A DNA stretch of 64,000 nucleotides from Psychrilyobacter piezotolerans (GCF_003391055.1 NZ_QUAJ01000012.1:29980-93979), one strand, 5' to 3'. Positions 33,782 through 42,826 are shown, counted from the stretch's first letter. Notes: generated by a model not told the origin, from the sequence alone. Numbers and translations are program-made.

Positions 33782-34792
33782 TTATTTTTTTGTGCCATCA
33801 TAAAATTGTCTGGAAAAATGACAAGCTACAAACCTTCCAGGAGCTATTTCCTCTAACAATGGTTCCTTTTCACTGCAGATTTCCTCTGCATATTTACACC
33901 TGGTTCTAAACCTGCATCCACTAGGCGGATTGAGTGGGCTGGGTACATCTCCCTTTAATATTTCCCTGTCCATTTTGGCATTCAATTCTGGATCTGGGAT
34001 AGGTATAGATGAAAGCAGTGCTCTGGTATATGGATGGATAGGTTTATCATAGAGAGGATCTGATTCTGCTATTTCTACCATCTTTCCTAAATACAGTACC
34101 CCTATCCTATCTGAGATGTGTTTTACCATGGACAGATCATGAGCTATAAATAGATAGGTCAATCCCAATTTTTTCTGTAAATCATCCAGCATATTTACCA
34201 CCTGAGCCTGGATAGATACATCCAGTGCTGAGATCGGTTCATCACAGATTATAAATTCTGGTTCTACAGCCAGTGCACGAGCTATTCCTATCCTCTGCCT
34301 TTGTCCTCCACTAAATTCATGGGGATATCTGCTGGCATGTTCCTTACTGAGCCCTACTGTATCCAATAGTTCATATATTCTTTTCTGCCTCGCTTCACCC
34401 TTTGCCAGGTTGTGGATATCCAGAGGTTCTCCTATGATATCTCCTACTGTCATCCTGGTATTCAGTGACGCATATGGATCTTGAAAGATCATCTGGATCT
34501 TTCTTCTGTAGGGCTCTAATTCCCTTTCATTAAGGTGGCTTATATTTTTACCATCGTAGATTATATCCCCGCCGGTTACATCATATAGCCTTATTATAGT
34601 TCTTCCAGTTGTAGATTTCCCGCATCCTGACTCCCCTACCAGTCCAAAAGTTTCACCTTTTTTTATATGAAAACTAACATCATCCACAGCTTTTAGATGC
34701 TGCATCTTTTTTTTGAAAAAACCTTTATTTTTAGAAAAATATTTTTTTAGATTTTTTATCTCTATCAGAGTATTGTCATTTTTATTTTCCAT
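33782..34792 (-). CDS. oppF: Oligopeptide ABC transporter ATPase OppF
   Basis: The 336-residue ATPase has Walker A GESGCGKST, signature LSGGQ-type FSGGQRQRIGIARAL, Walker B FIICDEPISALD, an H-loop AHD and the C-terminal oligopeptide-transporter domain with a CRFRTRC...C...C iron-sulfur-type cluster pattern. It starts directly at the oppD stop. Confidence 0.93.
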   Translation of the reverse strand: MENKNDNTLIEIKNLKKYFSKNKGFFKKKMQHLKAVDDVSFHIKKGETFGLVGESGCGKSTTGRTIIRLYDVTGGDIIYDGKNISHLNERELEPYRRKIQMIFQDPYASLNTRMTVGDIIGEPLDIHNLAKGEARQKRIYELLDTVGLSKEHASRYPHEFSGGQRQRIGIARALAVEPEFIICDEPISALDVSIQAQVVNMLDDLQKKLGLTYLFIAHDLSMVKHISDRIGVLYLGKMVEIAESDPLYDKPIHPYTRALLSSIPIPDPELNAKMDREILKGDVPSPLNPPSGCRFRTRCKYAEEICSEKEPLLEEIAPGRFVACHFSRQFYDGTKK

Positions 34793-35791
34793 CTATCTTA
34801 CCCCTCCCTTTAATTCCGTCTTAGGAGAATCTGGATGAAGTAACCAGCACATAGATTTATGCCCTTCTCCGCAGTTGAAAAATTCCGGCCGTTCCTCCAT
34901 ACATATATTCATAGCATGTTCACACCTTGCTGCAAATGGGCATCCCTTTGGAGGGTGTAATAAATCTGGAGGTGTCCCATCTATGGGTACCAGCCTTTCT
35001 TTATGTTCTATCTTAGGGATAGACTTTAATAATCCTACTGTATATGGATGTTTTGGATTATAGAAGATATCCTCTACCTTTCCTTCCTCCATGATAAGTC
35101 CCCCGTACATAACCAATACCCTGGAACAGACATCAGCCACTACCCCCAGATCATGGGTTATGAGTACTATCGATGTATTTAATTTATCCTTCAGTTCCTT
35201 CATAAGATCTAATATTTGAGCCTGGATAGTAACATCCAGTGCTGTGGTTGGTTCATCGGCAATAAGCAGATCCGGCTCACATGAAAGAGCTATGGCAATC
35301 ATTACCCTTTGTCTCATCCCTCCACTGAATTCATGGGGATAAGCGTTTATCCTTTTTGTCGGGTCAGGTATTCCTACTAATTCTAACATCTCAATGGCCT
35401 TTTTCAGAGCCTCAGCTTTAGACAGGTTTTGATGTTTTCTAATAGCCTCCATAATCTGGTCCCCTACAGTATATACAGGATTTAATGAGGTCATTGGATC
35501 CTGAAATATCATAGCTATCTCATTTCCCCTTATACTCATCATCTCTTTCTTATTTTTCTTTAAGAGATCTTCCCCTTTGAATACTATCTCACCACTTTTT
35601 ACAGTTCCCGGATATTGCAGCAGTCCCATTACAGACATAGAGGTGATACTCTTTCCACTTCCTGATTCCCCTACAATTCCCAAGGCTTCTCCTTTATTTA
35701 AACTATAACTTACACCTCTTACAGCCTGTACTTCCCCTAGGTGGGTAAAAAATGAAGTTTTTACGTCCTTAAGTTCAATTAATTTTTCCAT
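34793..35791 (-). CDS. oppD: Oligopeptide ABC transporter ATPase OppD
   Basis: The 332-residue partner of OppF has Walker A GESGSGKS, signature [15 protein letters not shown], Walker [13 protein letters not shown] and the C-terminal OppC_C-type region [15 protein letters not shown]. It is translated 9 bases after oppC, with AGGGGGG before the ATG. Confidence 0.93.
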   Translation of the reverse strand: MEKLIELKDVKTSFFTHLGEVQAVRGVSYSLNKGEALGIVGESGSGKSITSMSVMGLLQYPGTVKSGEIVFKGEDLLKKNKKEMMSIRGNEIAMIFQDPMTSLNPVYTVGDQIMEAIRKHQNLSKAEALKKAIEMLELVGIPDPTKRINAYPHEFSGGMRQRVMIAIALSCEPDLLIADEPTTALDVTIQAQILDLMKELKDKLNTSIVLITHDLGVVADVCSRVLVMYGGLIMEEGKVEDIFYNPKHPYTVGLLKSIPKIEHKERLVPIDGTPPDLLHPPKGCPFAARCEHAMNICMEERPEFFNCGEGHKSMCWLLHPDSPKTELKGGVR

Positions 35792-35800
35792 GTTTCCCCC

Positions 35801-36973
35801 CTATTTTCTCAATCTCGGATCCAACGCATCTCTAAGTCCATCCCCTAAAAAGTTAAATGCAAGCATTGTTATACTTATTGCCATTGCTGGAAAAAGTAAT
35901 TGATATGGATAAGTTCTTATTCCTGCCAAGGCATCACTGGCCAAGGTTCCCCACGATGCTTGAGGTGCACTTACTCCAAGCCCTATAAAACTTAAAAATG
36001 ATTCTGTAAATATTGCGTTTGGTATCATCATAGTCAGTGATACGATGATAGGTCCCATTGCATTTGGTATGATGTGTCTGCTGAGGATCCTAAAATTTTT
36101 GGCTCCTAGAGTTTTTGCAGCCATAACATATTCATGCTGTTTTATACTTAAGGTCTGCCCCCTTACAATCCTTGCCATCCTAACCCAGAAGGTAATTCCC
36201 ATGGCTATTATAATTGTTTTTAATCCTGGAGCAATGATTACCATAAGTAAAATTACATACAGCAGTAATGGAATTGTACTTATTATATCCATTATTCTCG
36301 TCATTACTGCGTCTACTCTCCCACCTAAATATCCGGCTATTCCTCCATAAAAGATTCCAATAAAGAAATTTACCAGGGTAGCTACTATTGCTACTGTAAG
36401 TGATATTCTAGCTCCATAGAGTACCCTTATGAAGAGATCCCTTCCGTGGGAATCAGTCCCGAAGAAATAAGTTTTATTAAAAACCCTCTTTAATACTTCT
36501 GTTTCCTTGTTGTCTACCAATATTTTATATTTTTGAATACTTGGATTTTTCATAGCTAATTTAGCGTTTTTATAATCCAATACTACCCTTTTCCCGTCTA
36601 CTTCATAGATCTTTTGTGAATTCATCATGTCATTTTTAACAGGTTTCAATGATTCTAACAGTTCCCCGTCAGAAGTTACAGTAAATAACTTATATTCAGG
36701 ATGTACATATATATAATTGGATTTATCCACTTCATATATATCAAATCTAGGAGCTATATTTCCAAATCTCAGATCCTGGTCTTCATAACTAAATCTAGAT
36801 ATCATAGGTCCAAAAATTGCTATTATAAACAATAAAATTATTACCACTAAGCCTATCATGGATAGTTTATTTTGTTTTAACCTTCTCCAAGCGTCCTGCC
36901 AATATGTAAGGCTGGGTCTTATCTTCTTCTCACCTTTGGTCTCCTCCGATGCTTTTTCCCATCTTTTATCCAT
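35801..36973 (-). CDS. oppC: Oligopeptide ABC transporter permease OppC with long insert
   Basis: This inner-membrane permease has an N-terminal OppC_N helix (LSMIGLVVIILLFIIAIFGP) and five C-terminal helices, with the EAA loop VMAAKTLGAKNFRILSRHI. Between the first helix and the core lie about 100 extra polar residues (roughly 70-170), probably outside the membrane; usual OppC is ~300 residues and this one is 390. The start at 36973 follows AAGGGGG. Function as the channel half is firm; the role of the insert is unknown. Confidence 0.92.
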   Translation of the reverse strand: MDKRWEKASEETKGEKKIRPSLTYWQDAWRRLKQNKLSMIGLVVIILLFIIAIFGPMISRFSYEDQDLRFGNIAPRFDIYEVDKSNYIYVHPEYKLFTVTSDGELLESLKPVKNDMMNSQKIYEVDGKRVVLDYKNAKLAMKNPSIQKYKILVDNKETEVLKRVFNKTYFFGTDSHGRDLFIRVLYGARISLTVAIVATLVNFFIGIFYGGIAGYLGGRVDAVMTRIMDIISTIPLLLYVILLMVIIAPGLKTIIIAMGITFWVRMARIVRGQTLSIKQHEYVMAAKTLGAKNFRILSRHIIPNAMGPIIVSLTMMIPNAIFTESFLSFIGLGVSAPQASWGTLASDALAGIRTYPYQLLFPAMAISITMLAFNFLGDGLRDALDPRLRK

Positions 36974-36983
36974 ACCTTCCCCC

Positions 36984-37904
36984 TTAATCATGTAATTTAA
37001 TCCTAGGATCTATCAACACATAGATGATATCTACTAAAAATACCATAATTATATAAAATCCTGCATAAAAGATTGTTACTCCCATGATAACTGTGTAATC
37101 TCTATTTCCTACACTTTCTACGAAATATTTTCCCATTCCAGGTATAGCAAAGATTTTTTCGATAACAAATGATCCAGTTAAAATTCCTGCTATCATTGGC
37201 CCCACATAGGTAACTACTGGTAATAATGCATTTTTAAGAGCATGTTTTCCTATTACTACAAATTCTGACAGCCCTTTGGCCCTGGCCGTCCTGATATAAT
37301 CCTGCTGCAACACCTCTAACATAGATGATCTGGTCAGCTTGGATACAAAAGCTAAAGAAAATCCAGAAAGAGCTATTACCGGTCCGATATAATGTTTCCA
37401 GGAAGTAAGCCCGAAAGATGGCAGGATCCCCAATTTTCCACTAAATATATATATGATCAAAGTAGCTATTACAAAACTTGGGATTGTCACCCCTAAAGTA
37501 GCTATAACAGTTACCACATAGTCTTCCCATTTATTTTGCTTCAGAGCAGATATTATCCCCAAGGGAATACCTATTACGAGCACCACTAATACAGCAGTTC
37601 CTCCCATCCTTGCAGATACCGGTAATCCGCTTTCTACTAAGTCAATTACGTTTACTCCTACTTTTTGAAACGAAGGCCCGAAATCAAAACTAAACACCCC
37701 TTTCATATAGTCGAAATATTGTATATGGAGCGGTGCATTCATGTTGAATTTGGCCTCTAATGCTGCTATTACTGCTGGCGGTAACGGTTTTTCCCTTGTA
37801 AAAGGTCCCCCAGGAATAGCGTGCATCAAGAAAAAAGTCGCTGTAATAACTATATACAGTGTGAATAACATTTGACCCAATCGTTTAAAAATAAACTTTC
37901 CCAT
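36984..37904 (-). CDS. oppB: Oligopeptide ABC transporter permease OppB
   Basis: The 306-residue permease has six membrane helices, the N-terminal FKRLGQMLFTLYIVITATFFLMHAIPGGPF-type entry, and the EAA motif YIRTARAKGLSEFVVIGKHALKN. First gene of oppBCDFA. GGGAGG precedes the ATG at 37904; the longer frame from 37949 runs through an inverted repeat in the leader. Confidence 0.93.
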   Translation of the reverse strand: MGKFIFKRLGQMLFTLYIVITATFFLMHAIPGGPFTREKPLPPAVIAALEAKFNMNAPLHIQYFDYMKGVFSFDFGPSFQKVGVNVIDLVESGLPVSARMGGTAVLVVLVIGIPLGIISALKQNKWEDYVVTVIATLGVTIPSFVIATLIIYIFSGKLGILPSFGLTSWKHYIGPVIALSGFSLAFVSKLTRSSMLEVLQQDYIRTARAKGLSEFVVIGKHALKNALLPVVTYVGPMIAGILTGSFVIEKIFAIPGMGKYFVESVGNRDYTVIMGVTIFYAGFYIIMVFLVDIIYVLIDPRIKLHD

Positions 37905-37935
37905 TCTTTCCTCCCTTATTATTAAATTTTGCTTA

Positions 37936-37997
37936 GCTATATATATCATTAGCGATACATATAACTATATATATAGCACAAAAATTCCAATAATCAA
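37936..37997 (-). promoter_or_regulatory. opp leader: inverted repeat and candidate promoter
   Basis: GCTATATATAT (37936-37946) and ATATATATAGC (37967-37977) form a perfect 11-bp inverted repeat with a 20-base spacer. On the minus strand TTGATT (37997-37992) and TATATA (37975-37970) are 16 bp apart, so the distal arm overlaps the -10 box. This could be a regulator site or a leader hairpin. Confidence 0.4.
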
Positions 37998-38300
37998 AAT
38001 TAATAGTTTTTAAAAAATCGCATTTTTTGTAACTTTATAGTTTCAAATACGAACTTTTGTAACATTTTTTTAGCACGATTGTGCACAATAAATTAATTTT
38101 CATAATATTTTATATGAATAAAAATTAATTTATTTTTTAATTATTTTCCCCTATTAAATTTTAAGTTTTCATAAGTAAAAATATATGAGTAACTGAAAAC
38201 AAAGTTTATTTTTAGTCACTCTTATATAATTAACACACACTCTCATTCATAAAAAATATCAAAGAATCATTTTTCAGTACAAAACTCTTCTTTTTTTCTT
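37998..38300. other. AT-rich intergenic stretch
   Basis: No supported gene. Visible is a TTGTGCACAA palindrome (minus/plus identical) around 38084-38093, overlapping GCACGATTGTGC. It could be a regulator site for opp, about 180 bases upstream of oppB; no factor is assigned. Confidence 0.3.
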
Positions 38301-38334
38301 AAATTGAAAAAACCTCCTATAAATTAGGAGGTTT
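38301..38334 (-). terminator. Terminator after the first symporter copy
   Basis: On the minus strand AAACCTCCTA pairs with TAGGAGGTTT, then TTTTTTC. It is homologous to the terminator at 43022 within the duplicated segment. Confidence 0.85.
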
Positions 38335-38353
38335 CAGTTTTTTTCAATAAGAT

Positions 38354-38420
38354 CTATACAGCAGCTATAACAGATACTTCTACCAAGAGAGATTCCCTGG
38401 CCATATTTGCCTCTACACAG
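38354..38420 (-). pseudogene. ridA remnant (last 21 codons)
   Basis: The sequence is almost identical to the 3' end of the intact ridA gene at 43074 and encodes its last residues, [20 protein letters not shown] and a final V, then the stop. The remaining ~280 bp are gone: CTCTACACAG joins directly to TATAATAT, which in the intact copy lies upstream of the ridA start. It is a deletion scar left after duplication of the ridA-symporter segment. Confidence 0.88.
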
Positions 38421-38487
38421 TATAATATTATATTAACGATAAATCATAATTCTACAAATATTTCATATCTTTAAATCTTATCTAGTA

Positions 38488-39906
38488 CTAAGAATTAAGC
38501 TCCTCTTCAGCCACTTCAGATTCCCTTTTGGTAAACTTACTCACAACAATCAATGAAATAAATGAACTGAGTATTCCTAAAAGTACATATGGTATAGTTG
38601 TTTTTAATAAAAATCCTGATAGACATGCTAAGAATCCAAAACTCATACTTGCTACTACTCCTTGAACAGTTAAAAAATTTGACTCTTTAAAAAAATAACC
38701 TAAAAATATAGGAGCTAATAATACCGAAGCTGAGAATGCATAGGTAAGAACTAAAAGTTTTAATGCTTCAGGGAATATTATGGCTATAATAACAGCCGCA
38801 GCTGTTACACCTAGTGCAAACACCCTTGAAATATGTAAACGTTTTTTTGAACTCATAGTATCTGTCTTTATTACCTTCCCTAAAATATCTGTGGTAAAAT
38901 TAACCACAACTGTCTGGATGGCACTATCTATAGTAGAGATAATAGTTGCTACAAGAAATCCTGAATATATAGCTAAAAACCATATGGGTAATTTATTTAA
39001 AAACCATGCCGATGCCATCTCTGGTTGCAGATTAGGTGCCATACTTCTGATTGAGAATCCTAAATAAATTGCCCAAAATTCAGCAAATAAAATTAATAAT
39101 CCGCTATATATAAGACTTTTTTTAGCGTCCTTTATATTTTTAACAGCTCCTATCCTTTGATAATACATCTGATTGGTTAATCCTCCTGGAAGGATTGCAA
39201 ACATCCAGATTAATATGGTTGGCCAGCCTACCGATGTCATACTCTGAGGAAAAGCCTTTGTCTCCACAGGAAGATTAGAAAAAATATTGGTGATCCCTCC
39301 TCCCATCTTAAACGCAAATACAAGAGAACCTATGGATACCACAATCATAAGACAACTGAAGATAAAATCTGTCCAGGCTACCGACGCTAATCCTGCTGGA
39401 AGAACAAAAAGTAAACTGATAGCTGCAAAGATAATTATCAATATAACCGGCGATACGCCCAATAAATTTGAAAATAATTTTGAAACTGCCACCAACTGTG
39501 TACAAATCCAGCCAAAGGGAACTATTATAGTGGCCAATACAGCCACTAAGGTAAGAGTCTTACTCTTACCATAAAACCTCTCCAAAATATCTGGAATAGT
39601 TGTAAATTCCTGAGTCCTTAGCCACTGAGCAAAGAAACTCAGTATAAACATTACTCCTGATAAAAGTATACCGTAGGTCAGAGTTGCCCAACCGCTACTG
39701 TATCCCAATCCTACATGGGCTACCAACATTCCGCCACCCATAACGGTTGCAAATTGTGAACCTACAGTAACATATAGGGGAAGTGCACGCCCCCCTACAT
39801 CCCAATCTTCACTGGTATTAAACTTTTTACCTATATATACCGATATAGCACCACTTCCCAGGAGCACCACTGCCGTAGCTAGAACAATATAAAAAATACG
39901 ACCCAT
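38488..39906 (-). CDS. Sodium:solute symporter (SSS family), copy 1
   Basis: The 472-residue, ~13-helix Na+-coupled transporter of the SSS (PutP/PanF) family contains GGRALPLYVTVGSQFATVMGG-type entry, PAGLASVAWTDF and IISTIDSAIQTVVVNFTTDI. It differs from the copy at 43509 at about 24 positions by my reading (~95% identical). It follows the opine-dehydrogenase-like gene by 49 bases, so it is probably co-transcribed with it. The substrate is unknown; an opine, amino acid or imino acid is inferred from context. Confidence 0.88.
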   Translation of the reverse strand: MGRIFYIVLATAVVLLGSGAISVYIGKKFNTSEDWDVGGRALPLYVTVGSQFATVMGGGMLVAHVGLGYSSGWATLTYGILLSGVMFILSFFAQWLRTQEFTTIPDILERFYGKSKTLTLVAVLATIIVPFGWICTQLVAVSKLFSNLLGVSPVILIIIFAAISLLFVLPAGLASVAWTDFIFSCLMIVVSIGSLVFAFKMGGGITNIFSNLPVETKAFPQSMTSVGWPTILIWMFAILPGGLTNQMYYQRIGAVKNIKDAKKSLIYSGLLILFAEFWAIYLGFSIRSMAPNLQPEMASAWFLNKLPIWFLAIYSGFLVATIISTIDSAIQTVVVNFTTDILGKVIKTDTMSSKKRLHISRVFALGVTAAAVIIAIIFPEALKLLVLTYAFSASVLLAPIFLGYFFKESNFLTVQGVVASMSFGFLACLSGFLLKTTIPYVLLGILSSFISLIVVSKFTKRESEVAEEELNS

Positions 39907-39937
39907 AAAAATACCTCCTAATTATTATCTTAATCTA

Positions 39938-39961
39938 ATTACCTCTCCGATCCCTTCATAG
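39938..39961 (-). repeat. 24-bp remnant of the DAO-subunit gene
   Basis: All 24 bases are identical to 45248-45271 inside the DAO-type FAD subunit gene. It lies where the duplicated segment ends and supplies the TGA stop of the opine-dehydrogenase-like gene. It is a scar of the duplication plus deletion. Confidence 0.85.
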
Positions 39962-41041
39962 ATTTTCTACATAATTTAATAATTCTTCCTTAGAAAAATC
40001 TGAAAATCCTAGTGCACTCATTGTCCGCTTATCACTCAGAAGGTCGTCTCCCAAAATGGATTTTCCAAGGTTTACAATAGTTTCCATTCTATCTACATTT
40101 ACTCCTACCATTTTTCCCATAGACATCATTGCCTCTAAAGAATAAGGAATATCTTCCAGTACATATCTTGTCATAAGAGTTTTTTGACCTATTATTCCAT
40201 TATATGCCTTAGTATTCTTACATAATTCACTTAAAGTTTCTCCAGTAGAGTCATACATATCCACATACCATTTTTTCATAGGAATAATGTCTATATCCAG
40301 GGCTTTTCCTATTAAAATTCTTTCTTTATCCATCTTTTCTATATATTCTCCAATCACAGGGGTTATACCCTCATGATAGTATAAAAAATCTTCTTTTGAA
40401 TCTATCTTTGATGTATTGAGGAGAGTTGGAGCTGGGTGCATCATAGCATTAAAATTTTCTAGACTGGTATGAATCACATTTTTAGCTTCTCTAAATTGTG
40501 GAAAAGCTGTATTTAATACTTCCAGCATTCTTTTATTTTCTGTTGCTGGGAGAGCAGCAGCAAATAAATAGTTTTTAATTCCAAAAATATGAGCTTTTCC
40601 TGGTTCTGTTACACGACAAGCATATAATAATGAATTTACTTCTCCTATTGTTACATCCGCTTTACAGTTTTCTTCCATAAGGGTCTTTTTAAATTCTAAA
40701 GCTCCAAAAGTAGAACCTGGATGGAGCAGAACTATCTGACCATCTTTTAGATGTGGTGCACATGCTTTAGCAATATCCTTGTGATACAAAGACGGTAAAA
40801 CAACAATGATAAAGTCAGCATCTTCTATGACCTCTCTGATGTTAGTGGTTGCCATCTGAACTTTTCCAAAACCTTCTACAATTCCACTGACATCTATCCC
40901 TCCTTTTTCATTAATCTTTTTAACAACTTCTTCATTTACATCAAAAAGTTTTACAGGAAATCCTTTAACCCCTAAATGCCCAGCCATAGACTGACCTCCA
41001 TTTCCACCACCGACAATTGACCAATTAATGTTTTTAATCAT
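39956..41041 (-). CDS. NAD(P)-dependent opine dehydrogenase family protein
   Basis: The 361-residue protein matches the octopine/nopaline dehydrogenase family in length and motifs. It has an N-terminal Rossmann fold with VGGGNGGQSMAGHL and a C-terminal all-helical domain with the catalytic histidine in NAMMHPAPTLLN and a conserved Asp in LEDIPYSL. Such enzymes reversibly form N-(carboxyalkyl)amino acids from an amino acid and a 2-oxo acid. An operator TTGTACTACAA lies 24 bases before the ATG. The stop codon falls in DNA derived from the DAO gene, so the last few residues may have been altered by recombination. Confidence 0.82.
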   Translation of the reverse strand: MIKNINWSIVGGGNGGQSMAGHLGVKGFPVKLFDVNEEVVKKINEKGGIDVSGIVEGFGKVQMATTNIREVIEDADFIIVVLPSLYHKDIAKACAPHLKDGQIVLLHPGSTFGALEFKKTLMEENCKADVTIGEVNSLLYACRVTEPGKAHIFGIKNYLFAAALPATENKRMLEVLNTAFPQFREAKNVIHTSLENFNAMMHPAPTLLNTSKIDSKEDFLYYHEGITPVIGEYIEKMDKERILIGKALDIDIIPMKKWYVDMYDSTGETLSELCKNTKAYNGIIGQKTLMTRYVLEDIPYSLEAMMSMGKMVGVNVDRMETIVNLGKSILGDDLLSDKRTMSALGFSDFSKEELLNYVENL

Positions 41042-41064
41042 TTTTACCTCCTTTAATTGTTTAA

Positions 41065-41075
41065 TTGTACTACAA
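41065..41075. promoter_or_regulatory. GntR/FCD operator O1 (opine dehydrogenase)
   Basis: TTGTACTACAA is a perfect 11-bp palindrome matching the FadR-subfamily pattern TNGTnnnACNA. It lies just upstream of the ribosome site. Confidence 0.6.
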
Positions 41076-41261
41076 TCAAACTGTTTAAAAAAAAATACCT
41101 GCTATTCATTTTCTAATTTTAAATTACGAGTGATATTCTTGAGGTTCCTACAACAACATAAGTTGGTAAAAAATTTCCTCCTGCTATTTTTTAATATTAT
41201 ATATTATAATTAAATATAAATTCAGTTCGACACTAAAATACTATTTTTAAGTATTGTTCAG

Positions 41262-41272
41262 TTGTGCCACAA
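41262..41272. promoter_or_regulatory. GntR/FCD operator O2
   Basis: TTGTGCCACAA is a perfect 11-bp palindrome in the first unit of the tandem repeat. It differs from O1 by symmetrical A/T to G/C changes, keeping the palindrome. Confidence 0.55.
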
Positions 41273-41393
41273 TCTATTTTAAATTGGCACTAATGCTATA
41301 CTTGGATTCATGAAATCACCTCCTGCTATTGTAATACATTATGAACATAAATTTAATTAGGTACTTAAATACTATTTTTGAAGCATTGTTTAA

Positions 41394-41404
41394 TTGTACT
41401 ACAA
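41394..41404. promoter_or_regulatory. GntR/FCD operator O3
   Basis: TTGTACTACAA again, 132 bp from O2, in the second unit of the tandem repeat. Confidence 0.55.
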
Positions 41405-41504
41405 TCTATTTTAAATTTATATTAGCACTAATGTTTAAAAATCCTTTTTTTTATTTTAAAAAAAAAATTTATTTTTATTAACGATCCAAAAAAAACCTAT
41501 TAAA

Positions 41505-41782
41505 GGAACCAGGCAATGATACTTATTTCGGTTCTGGTGCAACAATTTAAATATGATTAAGGAAAGGGCAGGTCGATTGATTAGATCAAAATGCACTTTT
41601 TAGAATGCGAGTTATTTGAAATTGCAGGTTAAATAGAAAATCTTATAGGGATAACCGCTAGATATTTCCCCTGCAAATTGAACCGGGAAAAGTATATCCG
41701 AGGTTGTTTATATATGCCATATTCCAAGGATGATCTTTTATGGGCTGTGATCAGGTATTAGGAAGATTTATAATTAAATGTG
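41505..41782. other. Unexplained ~280-bp stretch of higher complexity
   Basis: The sequence is less AT-rich than the surrounding spacer. It has no ORF longer than a few dozen codons with a start and ribosome site. Short pairings are visible (GAACC/GGTTC and ACCAG/CTGGT near 41508-41540). It ends at a strong hairpin terminator. It could be a non-coding RNA or a decayed gene; on the plus strand open stretches exist in different frames, but I recognise no protein. Confidence 0.35.
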
Positions 41783-41828
41783 AAAAAAGACTCTTAGAAT
41801 ATTTATTCTGAGAGTCTTTTAATTTTTT
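41783..41828. terminator. Strong bidirectional terminator
   Basis: A 17-bp stem (41785-41801 with 41804-41820) with one T-G wobble is flanked by AAAAAA and TTTTAATTTTTT. On the minus strand it can end the GntR transcript, on the plus strand whatever comes from 41505-41782. Confidence 0.85.
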
Positions 41829-42077
41829 AGGAATTAAGATTTAGATAAAAATAAAAAAAGTTGTTACATATCTTATACTCTCCATCATTAATTTCTTTTT
41901 AGTTTTTCTAACTGTTGAAAATACAATATACCTAAATGCTGTGTCAATATAAAGTAAAAAGGTCCCATAGAAATTAATATACGGGAGTTGAAAACGCAAC
42001 AGTTGAAGAATGATAAGGAGCTTTCTTTTTTAGGTTATTTTATCACATTTAAATTTACACTAAATTTAGCAAATCCG

Positions 42078-42782
42078 CTATTTTTTTACTTGTTTCTTTA
42101 ACCAATTCAGACGGTTATTTATGTGGTCATATATATAATTTTTAACCTTTTTAGCTTCTTTATTTTTTATGTACTCAAGTATTATCTCATGATCTTCGAT
42201 TTCTTTTAAAAGAGCTTCAGAGCTAATAATATCATGAGCATAAGTAAATCTACTATCTTTTAATTCTTCGGTTATAGAAATTAGTAAGTTGCTTAGTATT
42301 TTATTATCAGCTGCTTCCCCAATGAATTTATGGAATTCCCAGCCCATCATAGTAGTATAGGTATTATCTTCGATAGCTTTTTTACTTTTTTCTAAAGAAT
42401 TTTCTAATTTTTTTATATTTTCAGGGCTCATTCTCTCGGCTGCAAAATAAGCTAACTGTGGTTCAATTGTAAGCCTTGTTTCTATAAGCTCTATTAATGT
42501 ACTGTCGTTTTTTAGTGTTTCTATTAATTCCATTCTATGAAGACTCTTTAAAACATCTTCTGTTAAAAATGTTCCCTTTCCAGCTCTTGAATGAAGAATT
42601 CCTGAAAGCTCTAAAAATTTTAATGCTTCTCTTAGACTATTTCTACTTAATTGGAAGGATTCTGCAAGAGATACTTCCCCTGGAATCTTGTCTCCAGGAC
42701 GCCACTGCCCTTTTCTAATCTTATTTAAAATTATTTTTATAACTTCCTCAGACAAAGTTGTTTTGTTCAATGGTCTTATCAA
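42078..42782 (-). CDS. GntR family regulator, FCD (FadR) subfamily
   Basis: The ~234-residue regulator has an N-terminal winged helix (WRPGDKIPGEVSLAESFQLSRNSLREALKFLELSGIL) and a C-terminal FCD ligand domain with possible metal ligands in MGWEFHKFIG, DHEIILEYI and YDHINNRL. The start is probably the TTG at 42782, six bases after GGAGGGG; the ATG at 42797 precedes that site. An operator overlaps its own promoter (autoregulation inferred) and like sites precede the opine-dehydrogenase gene, the likely target. The inducer is unknown. Confidence 0.88.
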   Translation of the reverse strand: MIRPLNKTTLSEEVIKIILNKIRKGQWRPGDKIPGEVSLAESFQLSRNSLREALKFLELSGILHSRAGKGTFLTEDVLKSLHRMELIETLKNDSTLIELIETRLTIEPQLAYFAAERMSPENIKKLENSLEKSKKAIEDNTYTTMMGWEFHKFIGEAADNKILSNLLISITEELKDSRFTYAHDIISSEALLKEIEDHEIILEYIKNKEAKKVKNYIYDHINNRLNWLKKQVKK

Positions 42783-42826
42783 ATCAGCCCCCTCCATTTA
42801 ATAATTTTTTCATTAATATTGTTTAA

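Larger units (their letters stand above)
41231..41433 (-). repeat. 132-bp-spaced tandem duplication of an operator/leader
   Basis: 41231-41294 and 41361-41433 are similar (ACTATTTTT.AAG.ATTGTT, operator, ACAATCTATTTTAAATT, then CACTAATG). On the minus strand each is followed about 75 bases later by a GGAGG site (41318-41322 and 41181-41185), the first leading to an 11-codon ORF at 41311-41279. The promoter-operator-leader unit of the dehydrogenase gene seems to have been copied. Confidence 0.55.

Noticed and set aside
39287..39574. 95-codon plus-strand ORFs inside both symporter genes (also at 44308)
   Set aside because: They are conserved only because the two symporter copies are recent duplicates; antisense frame, no start signals.
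42030..42077. Sixth copy of the hairpin element (TCACATTTAAATTT near the gntR stop)
   Set aside because: Only the first dozen bases and a short 7-bp stem agree; the downstream CGTGA and GAAACC parts are missing.
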